The translations under genes and the position numbers were made by a program. The notes beneath the pieces were generated by a model. The model saw only the letters and a program-made list of their open reading frames with translations. It did no database searches and was not told the origin of the DNA. Shown here one piece after another: positions 1-8,372 of a stretch of DNA of 64,000 bases. Source of the stretch: Clostridium sp. GTDB lineage: Bacteria; Bacillota; Clostridia; Lachnospirales; Lachnospiraceae. Location of the stretch: NCBI GenBank assembly GCA_023664325.1, contig JAMPFS010000003.1:1-64000 (forward strand). The letters are read 5' to 3'. Numbering within the stretch: the first letter of the stretch is position 1; the number at the start of each line of letters is the position of its first letter.

Positions 1-66
1 ATAATAGTCTGGTACGAATCAAGGAAGTGTGGATAATTATGCGGAAACTCAAGATTGCTTAAATGA

Positions 67-95
67 TTGTAACAGGTGGAAATTTATAGTATAAT
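67..95 (+). promoter_or_regulatory. Putative sigma-A promoter of the first gene
   Basis: A TTGTAA -35 (67-72) and a perfect TATAAT -10 (90-95) are separated by 17 nt, and an AAGGAG ribosome site follows at about 109-114 before the ATG at 124. Just upstream, at 28-36, is TGTGGATAA, a perfect match to the reverse complement of the DnaA box consensus. The 38 nt at 17-54 are closely repeated near 30776-30813. Promoter assignment is by motif only. Confidence 0.6.
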
Positions 96-123
96 CATTC
101 ATAAAAATAAGGAGTAGAAAATT

Positions 124-1926
124 ATGAGTAAAAAAGAGAGAAAGAAAGCAGGGGGATATGTGGCTGCCACAATCCTGTCCGTGTTATGGCTGGGTCTTAA
201 TTATTATATTTATTATCCGGTAATAAATGTGCAGAGTACAGAATTTTGGGATTGGCTGCTGATACATTCCATTGTTGTCAGTATTATTTTTATCCTTTTT
301 GGAATCATTGGCAGAAGCGGCAGGGGTAAGGCAGGTTTTCATGATAATCTTATCTATTTTCGGCATGGGATGGGTAAAGTGCAGTTAATTCTTCTTGTGG
401 GGATTCCGGTATTTTGTACGCTGGTGTTATTTTTTGGAGGGCTTGCGGGTTCTACATTTTTTAATGCGAAACGCTATGCCAGCCTGATGCCTGTGGAGCA
501 GCGCAACTTTACAGAGGATATTCCGGAGTCAGATAATGTGGATAACATTGCTTTGATGGATACAAATAGCGCAAGGGTGTTTGGTAATCGTAAAATTGGT
601 TCCCTGTCAGATGTGGTGAGCCAGTTTGAGGTGGAAGAGGATTATACACAGATTAATATCAGCAGTAAGCCGATGAAAGTGGCAAATCTTCGCTATGCGT
701 CCTTTTTTAAATATCTGAATAATAAGTCGGAAGGGATTCCGGGTTATGTGGCTGTGAACCCTGTCAATTCAGATGCAGAGTATATCAAGCTTTCCGAGGG
801 TATGCGGTATGTCGCATCCGGTTATTTTAACAATAATATTTTCCGCCATGTGCAGATGCATAATCCAACCCGGATTATCGAGGGCTGTTATTTTGAGGTG
901 GACGATAAGGGAAAGCCTTATTATGTCTGTCCGGTGCTGTATGCCCGGGTGGGGCTTTTTAGCGGAATGGATGTGAAAGGAGCCATTTTGTGTGATCCGG
1001 TGAGCGGTGATATGGAATATTATGATGTGGAAGATGTTCCAAGCTGGGTAGACCGTGTCTATGACGGTGATTTGTTGGAACAGAAATTTAACTGGTATGG
1101 CGAGCTTTCCGGAGGATTTTTTAACAGTATTATTGGACAGAAAGGCTGTATCCGTGCCACGGATGATTATGGTTATAAGACGATTGATGATGACGTGTGG
1201 GTTTACACCGGTGTGACTTCGGTAAATGGAGATGCATCAAATGTGGGATTTATCATGGTGAACCAGAGGACATCCGAAGCAAGGTATTATACGATTTCCG
1301 GCGCAGAGGAGTATTCGGCAATGGCTTCGGCAGAAGGCGCCGTGCAGGAGAAAAAATACAGCGCTTCTTTCCCGAGCCTCATCAATGTAAATGGTGTTCC
1401 AACGTATATTATGGTGCTTACGGACAATGGCGGGCTTGTGAAAATGTATGCTATGGTAAATGTAGAGCAGTATAATATGGTGGTGACAGCGGAATCACAG
1501 GAAGAGCTGTTTGGCAAATATAAGAAGCTGTTGGCAAATGATAAAAATAATAGCGCAGATGGCGGGGAATCCCTGATACAAGAGGAGGAGATTACCGTCA
1601 GTGAAATGGAATATATCACTATGGAGGGCGAAACCTATGTCTATATAAAGGATGAGGTTGGAGATGTATATAAAATGCTGTTTGCTGAAGATGAAGGCGT
1701 AATTAAGATATCGGAGGGTGACCGGGTCTTGGTGCAGTATGAGGAGAATGAGAATGGAATCCATGATTTGATTGCAGTGGAGCTGGTAAAGAAGGGCATT
1801 TCAAAGGAACCGGAGATTGATATTATAGTACCGGACAGTAAGACGGAAGAAAAGGAGACGGAACAGGAAGGAGAGCCGGAAATTGGAACAGAGGAAGAAA
1901 CCACAGAGGAGCGGGATGATATTTGA
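124..1926 (+). CDS. Membrane-anchored protein of unknown function
   Basis: The 600-residue product has three hydrophobic segments near the N-terminus (about residues 12-31, 44-62 and 86-111). A long soluble region follows, probably extracytoplasmic, and the tail (about 565-600) is very rich in Glu and Thr. I do not recognise a catalytic motif. The start has an AAGGAG site and the promoter at 67-95. Its stop overlaps the start of tatD by 11 bp, which implies cotranscription and translational coupling. The family appears to be conserved but uncharacterised; any role in the envelope is inference. Confidence 0.8.
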   Translation: MSKKERKKAGGYVAATILSVLWLGLNYYIYYPVINVQSTEFWDWLLIHSIVVSIIFILFGIIGRSGRGKAGFHDNLIYFRHGMGKVQLILLVGIPVFCTLVLFFGGLAGSTFFNAKRYASLMPVEQRNFTEDIPESDNVDNIALMDTNSARVFGNRKIGSLSDVVSQFEVEEDYTQINISSKPMKVANLRYASFFKYLNNKSEGIPGYVAVNPVNSDAEYIKLSEGMRYVASGYFNNNIFRHVQMHNPTRIIEGCYFEVDDKGKPYYVCPVLYARVGLFSGMDVKGAILCDPVSGDMEYYDVEDVPSWVDRVYDGDLLEQKFNWYGELSGGFFNSIIGQKGCIRATDDYGYKTIDDDVWVYTGVTSVNGDASNVGFIMVNQRTSEARYYTISGAEEYSAMASAEGAVQEKKYSASFPSLINVNGVPTYIMVLTDNGGLVKMYAMVNVEQYNMVVTAESQEELFGKYKKLLANDKNNSADGGESLIQEEEITVSEMEYITMEGETYVYIKDEVGDVYKMLFAEDEGVIKISEGDRVLVQYEENENGIHDLIAVELVKKGISKEPEIDIIVPDSKTEEKETEQEGEPEIGTEEETTEERDDI

Positions 1927-2683
1927 TACCCATGCCCACTATGATGATGAGGCATTTAAAGAGGATATGGATAAACTGCTTTGTGATATGCACGAAAAAG
2001 GAGTAGAACGGATTGTAAATATAGGCTGTTCTATGGAGAGCTCGAGATATATTGTGGAAATGGTTACGAGGTACGATTTTGTGTATGGAACGGTTGGTGT
2101 CCATCCGGATGACACAGGGAATCTGACCGATGCAGATATGCGGGAATTAGCCGGCTTGTCCGGGCGGGATAAAATTCTTGCGATTGGGGAAATCGGTTTG
2201 GATTACCATTATGATAATATGGATAAGGAGAGCCAGAAACGCTGGTTTGTGGAGCAGTTGAATATCGCAAAACAAAAACAGCTTCCGGTGGTGGTTCACA
2301 GCAGGGATGCGGCACAGGATACCCTGGATATTATAAGGGCGGAGCATGCAGGTACGACAGGTGGTGTGATTCATTGTTTTTCCTACGGTGTGGAAATGGC
2401 AAGGGAGTACTTGAATATGGGTTATTATATCGGTGTCGGTGGCGTGGTAACTTTCAAAAATGGCAGGAAATTAAAAGAGGTTGTGCAGTATGCGCCTCTT
2501 GACCGGATTGTGTTAGAGACGGACGCGCCGTATCTTGCTCCCGTGCCGTTTCGTGGGAAGCGGAACTGTTCCCTGTATTTAGAATATGTAGCGGAGGAGA
2601 TCGCAGCAATAAAAGGCGTGGATGTAAAGGAAGTATATACCGTGACATATGAAAATGCGGAGGAAATGTATCATTTAAAGTAG
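1916..2683 (+). CDS. tatD: TatD family metal-dependent deoxyribonuclease/hydrolase
   Basis: The 255-residue product begins MIFDTHAHYDD, the metal-binding DxHxH-type opening of the TatD amidohydrolase fold. It also has the typical internal GEIGLDYH motif, VVHSRDA, IHCFS and the late ETDAPYLAP motif. TatD enzymes are cytoplasmic, metal-dependent 3'-5' nucleases linked to DNA repair and turnover. I chose the ATG at 1916, preceded by GAGGAG, rather than an in-frame TTG at 1883, because homologues start at the MIFDTH motif. It overlaps the upstream gene. In many Firmicutes tatD is followed by rnmV and ksgA; here a foreign-looking cassette lies between tatD and rsmA. Confidence 0.95.
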   Translation: MIFDTHAHYDDEAFKEDMDKLLCDMHEKGVERIVNIGCSMESSRYIVEMVTRYDFVYGTVGVHPDDTGNLTDADMRELAGLSGRDKILAIGEIGLDYHYDNMDKESQKRWFVEQLNIAKQKQLPVVVHSRDAAQDTLDIIRAEHAGTTGGVIHCFSYGVEMAREYLNMGYYIGVGGVVTFKNGRKLKEVVQYAPLDRIVLETDAPYLAPVPFRGKRNCSLYLEYVAEEIAAIKGVDVKEVYTVTYENAEEMYHLK

Positions 2684-2727
2684 AATCGGTTTCCATATTT
2701 CTGTATTGGGATTTTGTTTCAATAGCG

Positions 2728-2795
2728 TTTTTAAAATGTACAGTTAGACATATTTTTAAAATGATTTTGACAGAAATATACACTATTTATACATT
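2728..2795 (+). promoter_or_regulatory. Promoter region of the AAA/HNH/DUF262 cassette, with a direct repeat
   Basis: TTGACA (2767-2772) and TACATT (2790-2795) are 17 nt apart, giving a plausible sigma-A promoter. Immediately upstream the 11-mer TTTTTAAAATG occurs twice (2728-2738 and 2753-2763) with a 25 bp period, the second copy ending 4 bp before the -35 box. That arrangement could be a regulator site. Nothing else is visible in the 174 nt between tatD and the cassette. Confidence 0.45.
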
Positions 2796-2857
2796 GAAAT
2801 TATTTTCTGGTTTTTTTATAATAAACAATTAATAAAACATATTGGAGGAGAAAATAA

Positions 2858-3823
2858 TTGAAACTGAAACTAGACGCTTTTGGAGTGATAGAGGAACAGG
2901 AGATTGTTTTATCAAAAGATGTAGGAATTATTTATGGATATAATAATTGCGGAAAAACTACTTTGTTAAAGATGATAAATGAACAATTTGACCGTATATG
3001 TATAGAAGCAATTTTTCATGATGGAAAATATGTGCCATCAATATACATTCCAACAAATAGAGTTGTCGTGAGTGAGGCTATGACAGAAATGAAAAAGCTT
3101 CGGGATACGGAAGATTTTATTAATTATAAAAGGGATATGTACCAGCAGTATGATTTGCATTTGAGACAAATCAGGGAGTATCTTTTTGCTTTTGAAATAG
3201 TAAGAAATTTTGTCATAAATGCAGTTGAAAGAATGTTCCATTTTCAAATTGATAGTTTTGCCAAACAGTATAGTGATGGAATTGAAAATATTATAAATAT
3301 ATACGTTAATATCATATGGGTACTGACATGGCATGAAAATCTTTCCATAATGAGCGAAGCGGATTTTGCAAAACTGATGTCACAGAATACAGCATATATC
3401 CTGATAGATGAAATAGAAATGTTTTTACATGTCAGCATACAGAGCAGATTAATCGAATGTTTGACATCAGATTTTAAACAATGCAGGTATATTTTTTCCA
3501 CGCACTCACCACTATTGCTGACACGTTACAAAGATTCCCAGATTTTACAGATAGAACATGGAAGATTGAAGTGTGTATCCGAGGATATGTATTTTAAAGA
3601 TTTGGATACTATTTATGAGGGATTTTTTAAAGTAATGGAATTACCGGAGGATGTGAAAGATGGCATGAATTATCTTGGATCTTGTGTTTTTGGAGAGGAA
3701 ACGGCTGATAAAGATAAGGTAGAAGAAATTATACAGGATATAGAATCTCAATATCCAAATATAAGAAAAAAATATAACAGACTGATTGTAAAGGCAAAGG
3801 ATAAGGTGGGGTTATTTGAATAG
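2858..3823 (+). CDS. AAA/ABC-type ATPase of a putative defence cassette (PtuA/OLD-like)
   Basis: The 321-residue product is an SMC/ABC-like AAA ATPase. Walker A is GYNNCGKTT (about residues 27-35), an ABC-signature-like QYSDG lies near 130, Walker B is ILIDEIE (about 181-187), and the switch motif STHSPLL is near 214. This arrangement is typical of AAA15/AAA21 ATPases in OLD, Septu and Gabija-like defence systems. The start is TTG, with GGAGGAG about 8 nt upstream. The stop overlaps the HNH gene by 8 bp, so the two are probably translated together as in PtuA/PtuB pairs. It is shorter than typical PtuA. The DNA is visibly more A/T-rich than tatD or rsmA, suggesting horizontal acquisition. The defence role is inferred from gene pairing. 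Confidence 0.85.
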   Translation: MKLKLDAFGVIEEQEIVLSKDVGIIYGYNNCGKTTLLKMINEQFDRICIEAIFHDGKYVPSIYIPTNRVVVSEAMTEMKKLRDTEDFINYKRDMYQQYDLHLRQIREYLFAFEIVRNFVINAVERMFHFQIDSFAKQYSDGIENIINIYVNIIWVLTWHENLSIMSEADFAKLMSQNTAYILIDEIEMFLHVSIQSRLIECLTSDFKQCRYIFSTHSPLLLTRYKDSQILQIEHGRLKCVSEDMYFKDLDTIYEGFFKVMELPEDVKDGMNYLGSCVFGEETADKDKVEEIIQDIESQYPNIRKKYNRLIVKAKDKVGLFE

Positions 3824-4463
3824 TATTAAAAGAGGCAATCAAGCTCCTGTCGAGTTAGGTCAAACAGATAAGAAGTTTAAGGAATTGATAAAAGGGAAGA
3901 CAAACGAACAGGCATATAATTTTTATAAAGAAAATAAACACAAGTATTTATATAATACCGAGGAAACAAAAGCTGAATTTGCCCAAATGAATTTTAAAAG
4001 ATGTTCTTTTTGTACGAAACCAATATCTGACTTTTCCAGAGCAATGACCGTAGAACATATTGAGACAAAGGCAGCCTGTCCGGAGAAAATTTTCCAGTGG
4101 GATAATTTGTTGTGTTCGTGTAGTACCTGTAATACACTTAGAGGAACGAAGCCATATGTGAGTGGCAAATATTTAGATCCAACAAGGGAGGAAAATGTAG
4201 AAAAATATTTTACATTTAAAGCGGATGGCAGCATATCTGTCAATAAGATTTTGACAAAGAGTGAAAAAGAAAAAGCCAAGTATATGATTGATTTATATAA
4301 ATTAGATAGAGATGATTTGAATGTAGAACGAAGAGAATTTCTGAATGATTTGCTGGATGATGAATTTTATGATATTTTGAAAAATAAAGGGAAAGAGTCC
4401 ATGCATATAATATTTTTATCAGTTTTTACATACTATAAAAGGAGAAAAGAAGATGGAGAATAA
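3816..4463 (+). CDS. HNH endonuclease of a putative defence cassette (PtuB-like, TIGR02646-like)
   Basis: The 215-residue product carries a zinc-bound HNH core: CSFC (about residues 63-66), the catalytic VEHIE segment (about 79-83), an intervening WDNLLCSC and a second CSTCN knuckle (about 102-106). This matches the small HNH proteins that accompany AAA ATPases in Septu and retron-associated PtuAB modules, where the nuclease cuts nucleic acid once the ATPase is triggered. The start is a TTG inside the end of the ATPase gene. The 3' end overlaps the DUF262 gene by 11 bp, so all three genes form one coupled unit. Function is family knowledge; the target is unknown. Confidence 0.82.
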   Translation: MNSIKRGNQAPVELGQTDKKFKELIKGKTNEQAYNFYKENKHKYLYNTEETKAEFAQMNFKRCSFCTKPISDFSRAMTVEHIETKAACPEKIFQWDNLLCSCSTCNTLRGTKPYVSGKYLDPTREENVEKYFTFKADGSISVNKILTKSEKEKAKYMIDLYKLDRDDLNVERREFLNDLLDDEFYDILKNKGKESMHIIFLSVFTYYKRRKEDGE

Positions 4464-5763
4464 GGAGTTCATATTGGATCAGACAACAATTAAAAAGTTA
4501 TTAATCACATATAAACTTAAAATTCCTGATTTCCAGAGAAGCTTTGTTTGGAAGAAACCGAAGAAATACCAGTTATTAGAGTCCTTATTTAAGGGGTTTC
4601 CAATTGGAGCCATTACGCTTTATGAGGATCAGAGTTCATATTATATTATAGATGGATTACAGAGAATTAATACGCTCAAACAATATTTGACAAGTCCGAA
4701 TACAGTTATTGGGTTTAATGAGTTTTATGGCAAGGTAGAAGCCGATATTAAAATATTTTTAGAACAAAAAGACCTATCGGTTAATCCGGCACAGTTAAAG
4801 AAATGTATTAAAGAATGGTATCAGGGGCTTCAGGATATATATGAATACGAAAAGGTAAGTATTTTATATAAAGTTATAAAAAACAGTGGAAATTCTATTT
4901 CTGAGAAGCTGGATGATTTACAGGTAATAGAGGAATTAAGGGATATATTAAAAAGCAAAATTGAGATAGCCCATGATGACATTGCACTCATCATTTATAA
5001 AGGGAAAAAGGATGATTTGCCGGAATTATTTAAAAATATCAATACCGGAAGTGTTGCATTATCCCAATATGAAATATTGCAGTCTGTGTGGACAGGCTAT
5101 GATTTGGATGAAAATAAAATGGCAGATACATTTGAAGCATTTAATCATGAATTGGAATTGATCAAGGATGATTATGAGATTAATGCGGTAAAAGAAAATG
5201 GAAAATTTGATATCTTTAAAAATATTGTTGGATTGAATCATATCATTTGTTGTATGAAAAATTGTGATAGAATTTTCCAGTTTCCGGCATTTAAAAAATA
5301 TCCGAAACCAATAGAGTTTGAAAATGAGAGCAAATATTTTAACAATGATACGATAGGGTTTGAATTGTATTCAACAATAATTTGCAATTCACCAAACCAA
5401 ATTATAAAGGCAATAGATTCCATTTTTACCAATCAGCATGAACAGGATAAAATTAATACATTTATAAGGCGGATTAATCATATAATTTTAACGGCAATTG
5501 AGGAGTCAATTCCAAAGATAGATCCTGATTATCGTATTGAAAGTAAATATCATTCCATATATATTATTGCCGGAATCATTTTTTCGCAATATAAGATTGA
5601 TGCGGCATCACTGGAAGTGATTCAAACGGATGTTAATGAGAATATTTTATCATTATGTCTGGATTTAGAGAAGCATAATATGGAAAAATGGTTCATTGAT
5701 GATAAGCGCCAGATTGGTTTTTTTAATGCGAAAATTAAAGAGCTTTTAGAGATGCAGAATTAA
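4453..5763 (+). CDS. DUF262 (ParB/GmrS-like) protein of the defence cassette
   Basis: The 436-residue product has the DUF262 N-terminal signature IPDFQRSFVWKK (about residues 20-31) followed by FPIGAITL and DGLQRINTL (about 67-75). The later FKNINTGSVALSQYEILQS block (about 195-213) is also typical. DUF262 is the ParB/Srx-like NTP-binding half of GmrSD-type modification-dependent restriction enzymes. Here the usual C-terminal DUF1524 HNH domain is not evident, and a separate HNH protein is encoded just upstream. AAAGGAG precedes the ATG by 8 nt. Overlap with the HNH gene and the shared A/T-rich composition make it part of the same cassette. The exact role (sensor, nickase or regulator) is not known. 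Confidence 0.82.
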   Translation: MENKEFILDQTTIKKLLITYKLKIPDFQRSFVWKKPKKYQLLESLFKGFPIGAITLYEDQSSYYIIDGLQRINTLKQYLTSPNTVIGFNEFYGKVEADIKIFLEQKDLSVNPAQLKKCIKEWYQGLQDIYEYEKVSILYKVIKNSGNSISEKLDDLQVIEELRDILKSKIEIAHDDIALIIYKGKKDDLPELFKNINTGSVALSQYEILQSVWTGYDLDENKMADTFEAFNHELELIKDDYEINAVKENGKFDIFKNIVGLNHIICCMKNCDRIFQFPAFKKYPKPIEFENESKYFNNDTIGFELYSTIICNSPNQIIKAIDSIFTNQHEQDKINTFIRRINHIILTAIEESIPKIDPDYRIESKYHSIYIIAGIIFSQYKIDAASLEVIQTDVNENILSLCLDLEKHNMEKWFIDDKRQIGFFNAKIKELLEMQN

Positions 5764-5807
5764 TTAGGCAAAAGAGAGATGAAAGCACATATTGTAAAAG
5801 AGGACAT

Positions 5808-6662
5808 ATGGAGAAATTAAGCAGCCCACAGGTTACGATTGAGACAATTAAAAAATATAACTTTGCTTTTCAAAAGAAGTTCGGACAGAATTTTCTGATT
5901 GACGGACATGTGCTGGATAAAATCATTGCGGCAGCGGGAGTTACAGGGGATGATGTGGTGTTGGAGATTGGGCCGGGCTTTGGAACAATGACGCAGTATC
6001 TGGCAGAAACAGCCCGTGAGGTGATTGCCGTAGAGATTGACAAGGCATTAATTCCCATTTTGCAGGAGACCTTGAAAGATTATGACAATATAACGCTGAT
6101 TAATGAGGATATTCTTAAGGTGGATATCGCTGCATTGGTGGCTGAAAAGAATGGGGGAAAGCCGATTAAGGTGGTGGCGAATCTTCCATATTACATCACA
6201 ACGCCGATTATTATGGGATTATTTGAAAGCCATGTGCCATTGGAAAATATTACGGTTATGGTGCAAAAGGAGGTTGCAGCCCGGATGCAGGCAGGCCCCG
6301 GTACAAAAGATTATGGAGCGCTTTCTCTGGCAGTGCAGTTTTATGCGAATCCCTATATCGTGGCAAATGTTCCGCCAAACTGTTTTATTCCGAGACCGAA
6401 TGTCGGAAGCGCCGTGATTCGCCTGACACGCTGGGATAAACCACCGGTTTCGGTGAGGGATGAGAAACTTATGTTTGCACTGATCCGGGCATCCTTTAAC
6501 CAGAGACGGAAAACATTGCAAAACAGCCTGATAAACGGTGGTGTGAATGTGACAAAGGAGCAGGTGGCGAAGGCATTAGACCAGATGGAGCTGCCGGCAG
6601 CAGTACGTGGAGAAGCGCTTACGTTGGAACAGTTTGCAAGACTTGCAGATTTATTCTCGTGA
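5808..6662 (+). CDS. rsmA: 16S rRNA dimethyladenosine transferase RsmA/KsgA
   Basis: The 284-residue product transfers four methyl groups from SAM to the two adjacent adenines in helix 45 of 16S rRNA during late 30S assembly. KKFGQNFLID (about 23-32) marks the N-terminus, the SAM-binding LEIGPGFGTMT lies at about 52-62, and the catalytic NLPYYITTP motif starts at residue 125. The length is normal for the family. It starts 44 nt after the DUF262 gene and would be in the tatD-rnmV-ksgA operon in relatives; here the intervening cassette has its own promoter, so rsmA may be read through from it. Confidence 0.97.
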   Translation: MEKLSSPQVTIETIKKYNFAFQKKFGQNFLIDGHVLDKIIAAAGVTGDDVVLEIGPGFGTMTQYLAETAREVIAVEIDKALIPILQETLKDYDNITLINEDILKVDIAALVAEKNGGKPIKVVANLPYYITTPIIMGLFESHVPLENITVMVQKEVAARMQAGPGTKDYGALSLAVQFYANPYIVANVPPNCFIPRPNVGSAVIRLTRWDKPPVSVRDEKLMFALIRASFNQRRKTLQNSLINGGVNVTKEQVAKALDQMELPAAVRGEALTLEQFARLADLFS

Positions 6663-6733
6663 AGTAAATTTCGGGAATAAAACAGTTTTTTCCTGCATAC
6701 AATTAGTTATAGCGGGAAAGGAGTGTGGGTCAA

Positions 6734-7768
6734 GTGCAGAGTTACAAGCGTAAAATTACATATTTTTATGAGCACCATAAAGATAATGTCGGAACGACAG
6801 CAGGATTTTTGAAACTGGAGATTCGTGGAGATAAGGTAAAGATTATTGTTAATATACAGGAGCCGATGGGACTGCCATATCAGGAGGCGGAGCTTTATTT
6901 TTATCATGAGGCAGGGGATCATTTAGCGGCAGTGAAGACAGGTGAGGTGGAACGGGTAAATGGCATGCTAATCTACCAGAATCGTACGGATTGGCAAAAT
7001 ATGTATGGAACGGGCAGAGACCTCTATACTTTTGATGGTGTGGCAGTAGTGTATAATGACAGCCATTATTATATTGGAGATTTTAAGGACAAGGATCGGA
7101 GGAACTATCCCCTTGATTTAGGAAAGACCGGGCAGGGAAATCAAAAGGATAAAAAATCAGACCGGACAGAGAATTTTGTTACAGACTCCGAGGATCCATT
7201 TAAGACAGCTGTAGATACTGCTTACAGACCGGGTATGCGAAGCCAGCAAAAAGGAAATGGCAGGATTTCCGAAATTTTCAGGCAGAGTAAAGAAGAAAAA
7301 AATTGGTATGAAAATATCCCATCTCCGGATGAAAATACAAAGGAAAAGAATGTATATGACAAGTGCGAGAGCTGTCCATATTATAAAAAACGAAAGGAGC
7401 AGCAGGAGAGCAAGACAACCTTTGAGAAAATGCTCGCAGAATATCCAAAGCTTCCGATGTATGGGGCATCAGAATTATTTGATTGTGTGAGGATTCATCC
7501 CAGGGATATTGGCAGGCTGGATATGCGTAACTGGAAGCTGGGCGTGAACAGTTTTCTGACGCATGGTTTTTACACATATCAGTATCTGCTGCTCGGGAAA
7601 ATGAGGTTTGATAACGGCAGGGAACAGCCAATCATTGGCGTGCCGGGTGTTTTTTCCAACCGGGATAAATATCTTGCCAACATGTTTGGTTTTGACCAGT
7701 TTATCCCTGTTAAAAAGACAGGTACGAAAACAGGGGAATTTGGTTATTGGATTGTAGAGCTTCAGTGA
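6734..7768 (+). CDS. Conserved protein of unknown function (DUF6128-like)
   Basis: The 344-residue cytoplasmic protein has an N-terminal beta-rich segment (about 1-125), a low-complexity charged linker (about 130-205), a CESCPYYKKR segment (about 213-222) and a C-terminal block (about 240-344) that ends in EFGYWIVELQ. No signal peptide or membrane helix is visible. The start is a GTG at 6734, because GGAAAGGAG ends 10 nt upstream of it, whereas an in-frame GTG at 6725 is too close to that site. I believe this corresponds to a Lachnospiraceae family annotated as DUF6128, but have no functional clue. Its 3' end overlaps the convergent acetyltransferase gene by 7 bp. Confidence 0.75.
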   Translation: MQSYKRKITYFYEHHKDNVGTTAGFLKLEIRGDKVKIIVNIQEPMGLPYQEAELYFYHEAGDHLAAVKTGEVERVNGMLIYQNRTDWQNMYGTGRDLYTFDGVAVVYNDSHYYIGDFKDKDRRNYPLDLGKTGQGNQKDKKSDRTENFVTDSEDPFKTAVDTAYRPGMRSQQKGNGRISEIFRQSKEEKNWYENIPSPDENTKEKNVYDKCESCPYYKKRKEQQESKTTFEKMLAEYPKLPMYGASELFDCVRIHPRDIGRLDMRNWKLGVNSFLTHGFYTYQYLLLGKMRFDNGREQPIIGVPGVFSNRDKYLANMFGFDQFIPVKKTGTKTGEFGYWIVELQ

Positions 7769-8307
7769 GCAAGCAGACTGTAACGGTAGTGGTCACGGAA
7801 CGTTCCGTTCACCTCAATACTCTTGTACTCCATGCCCTCGCAGAGAAATCCAAGTCGTTCAATCAGCTTAATAGAGGGGATATTTTCAGGAGCGATCCGT
7901 GCCTCTATGCGGTGGATTTTATAGGTGGAGAATATGATTTCGACGGCAGCCTGGCAAGCCTCTGTTGCATAGCCCAAACCGTGGTAGTCGTTATCCAGTT
8001 TATAACCAATGGATGCATGGGAAAATGGCCCATGCATAATATTTGAGAAATTGACCGAGCCAATTAGAGTATCGGGGTCACTTTTTGGAAAAATATAATA
8101 GCGCAGAGTTTTCCCTTTTATGGTATCCCTGTATTCGTAATCCATAAAGGCGGTCTGGAAATCCAGTGTATAGAAATTTTGTGGACGTGTTGGCTCGAAG
8201 GCTTCAAATAATGTCCGGTTATTCTCATAAAAGAGAAGAACCATTGGCGCATAGGCGCTGTCGAGAACCTTTAAAATGAGCCGGTCAGTTGTAATCTCAA
8301 ACGACAT
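7762..8307 (-). CDS. GNAT family N-acetyltransferase (RimJ/RimL-like)
   Basis: The 181-residue protein opens with the TDRLILK motif usual for RimJ/RimL acetyltransferases. It has the acetyl-CoA loop region in DYHGLGYATEACQA (about 108-121) followed by IHRIEARIAPENIPSIKLIERLGF, the hallmark of motif B. These enzymes transfer acetyl groups to amines such as ribosomal protein N-termini or small molecules; the substrate here cannot be told. It is the only minus-strand gene in this stretch and converges on the gene before it. Confidence 0.9.
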   Translation of the reverse strand: MSFEITTDRLILKVLDSAYAPMVLLFYENNRTLFEAFEPTRPQNFYTLDFQTAFMDYEYRDTIKGKTLRYYIFPKSDPDTLIGSVNFSNIMHGPFSHASIGYKLDNDYHGLGYATEACQAAVEIIFSTYKIHRIEARIAPENIPSIKLIERLGFLCEGMEYKSIEVNGTFRDHYRYSLLAH

Positions 8308-8372
8308 GGCTTGTATCTCCCTGTATTTCGTGTCATAATATATATTATATTACAAATAACAGGAGAAATACA

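Noticed and set aside
28..36. DnaA box as part of a replication origin
   Set aside because: Only one box is visible at the window start and two near 30.8 kb; there is no dnaA, dnaN or A/T-rich unwinding cluster.
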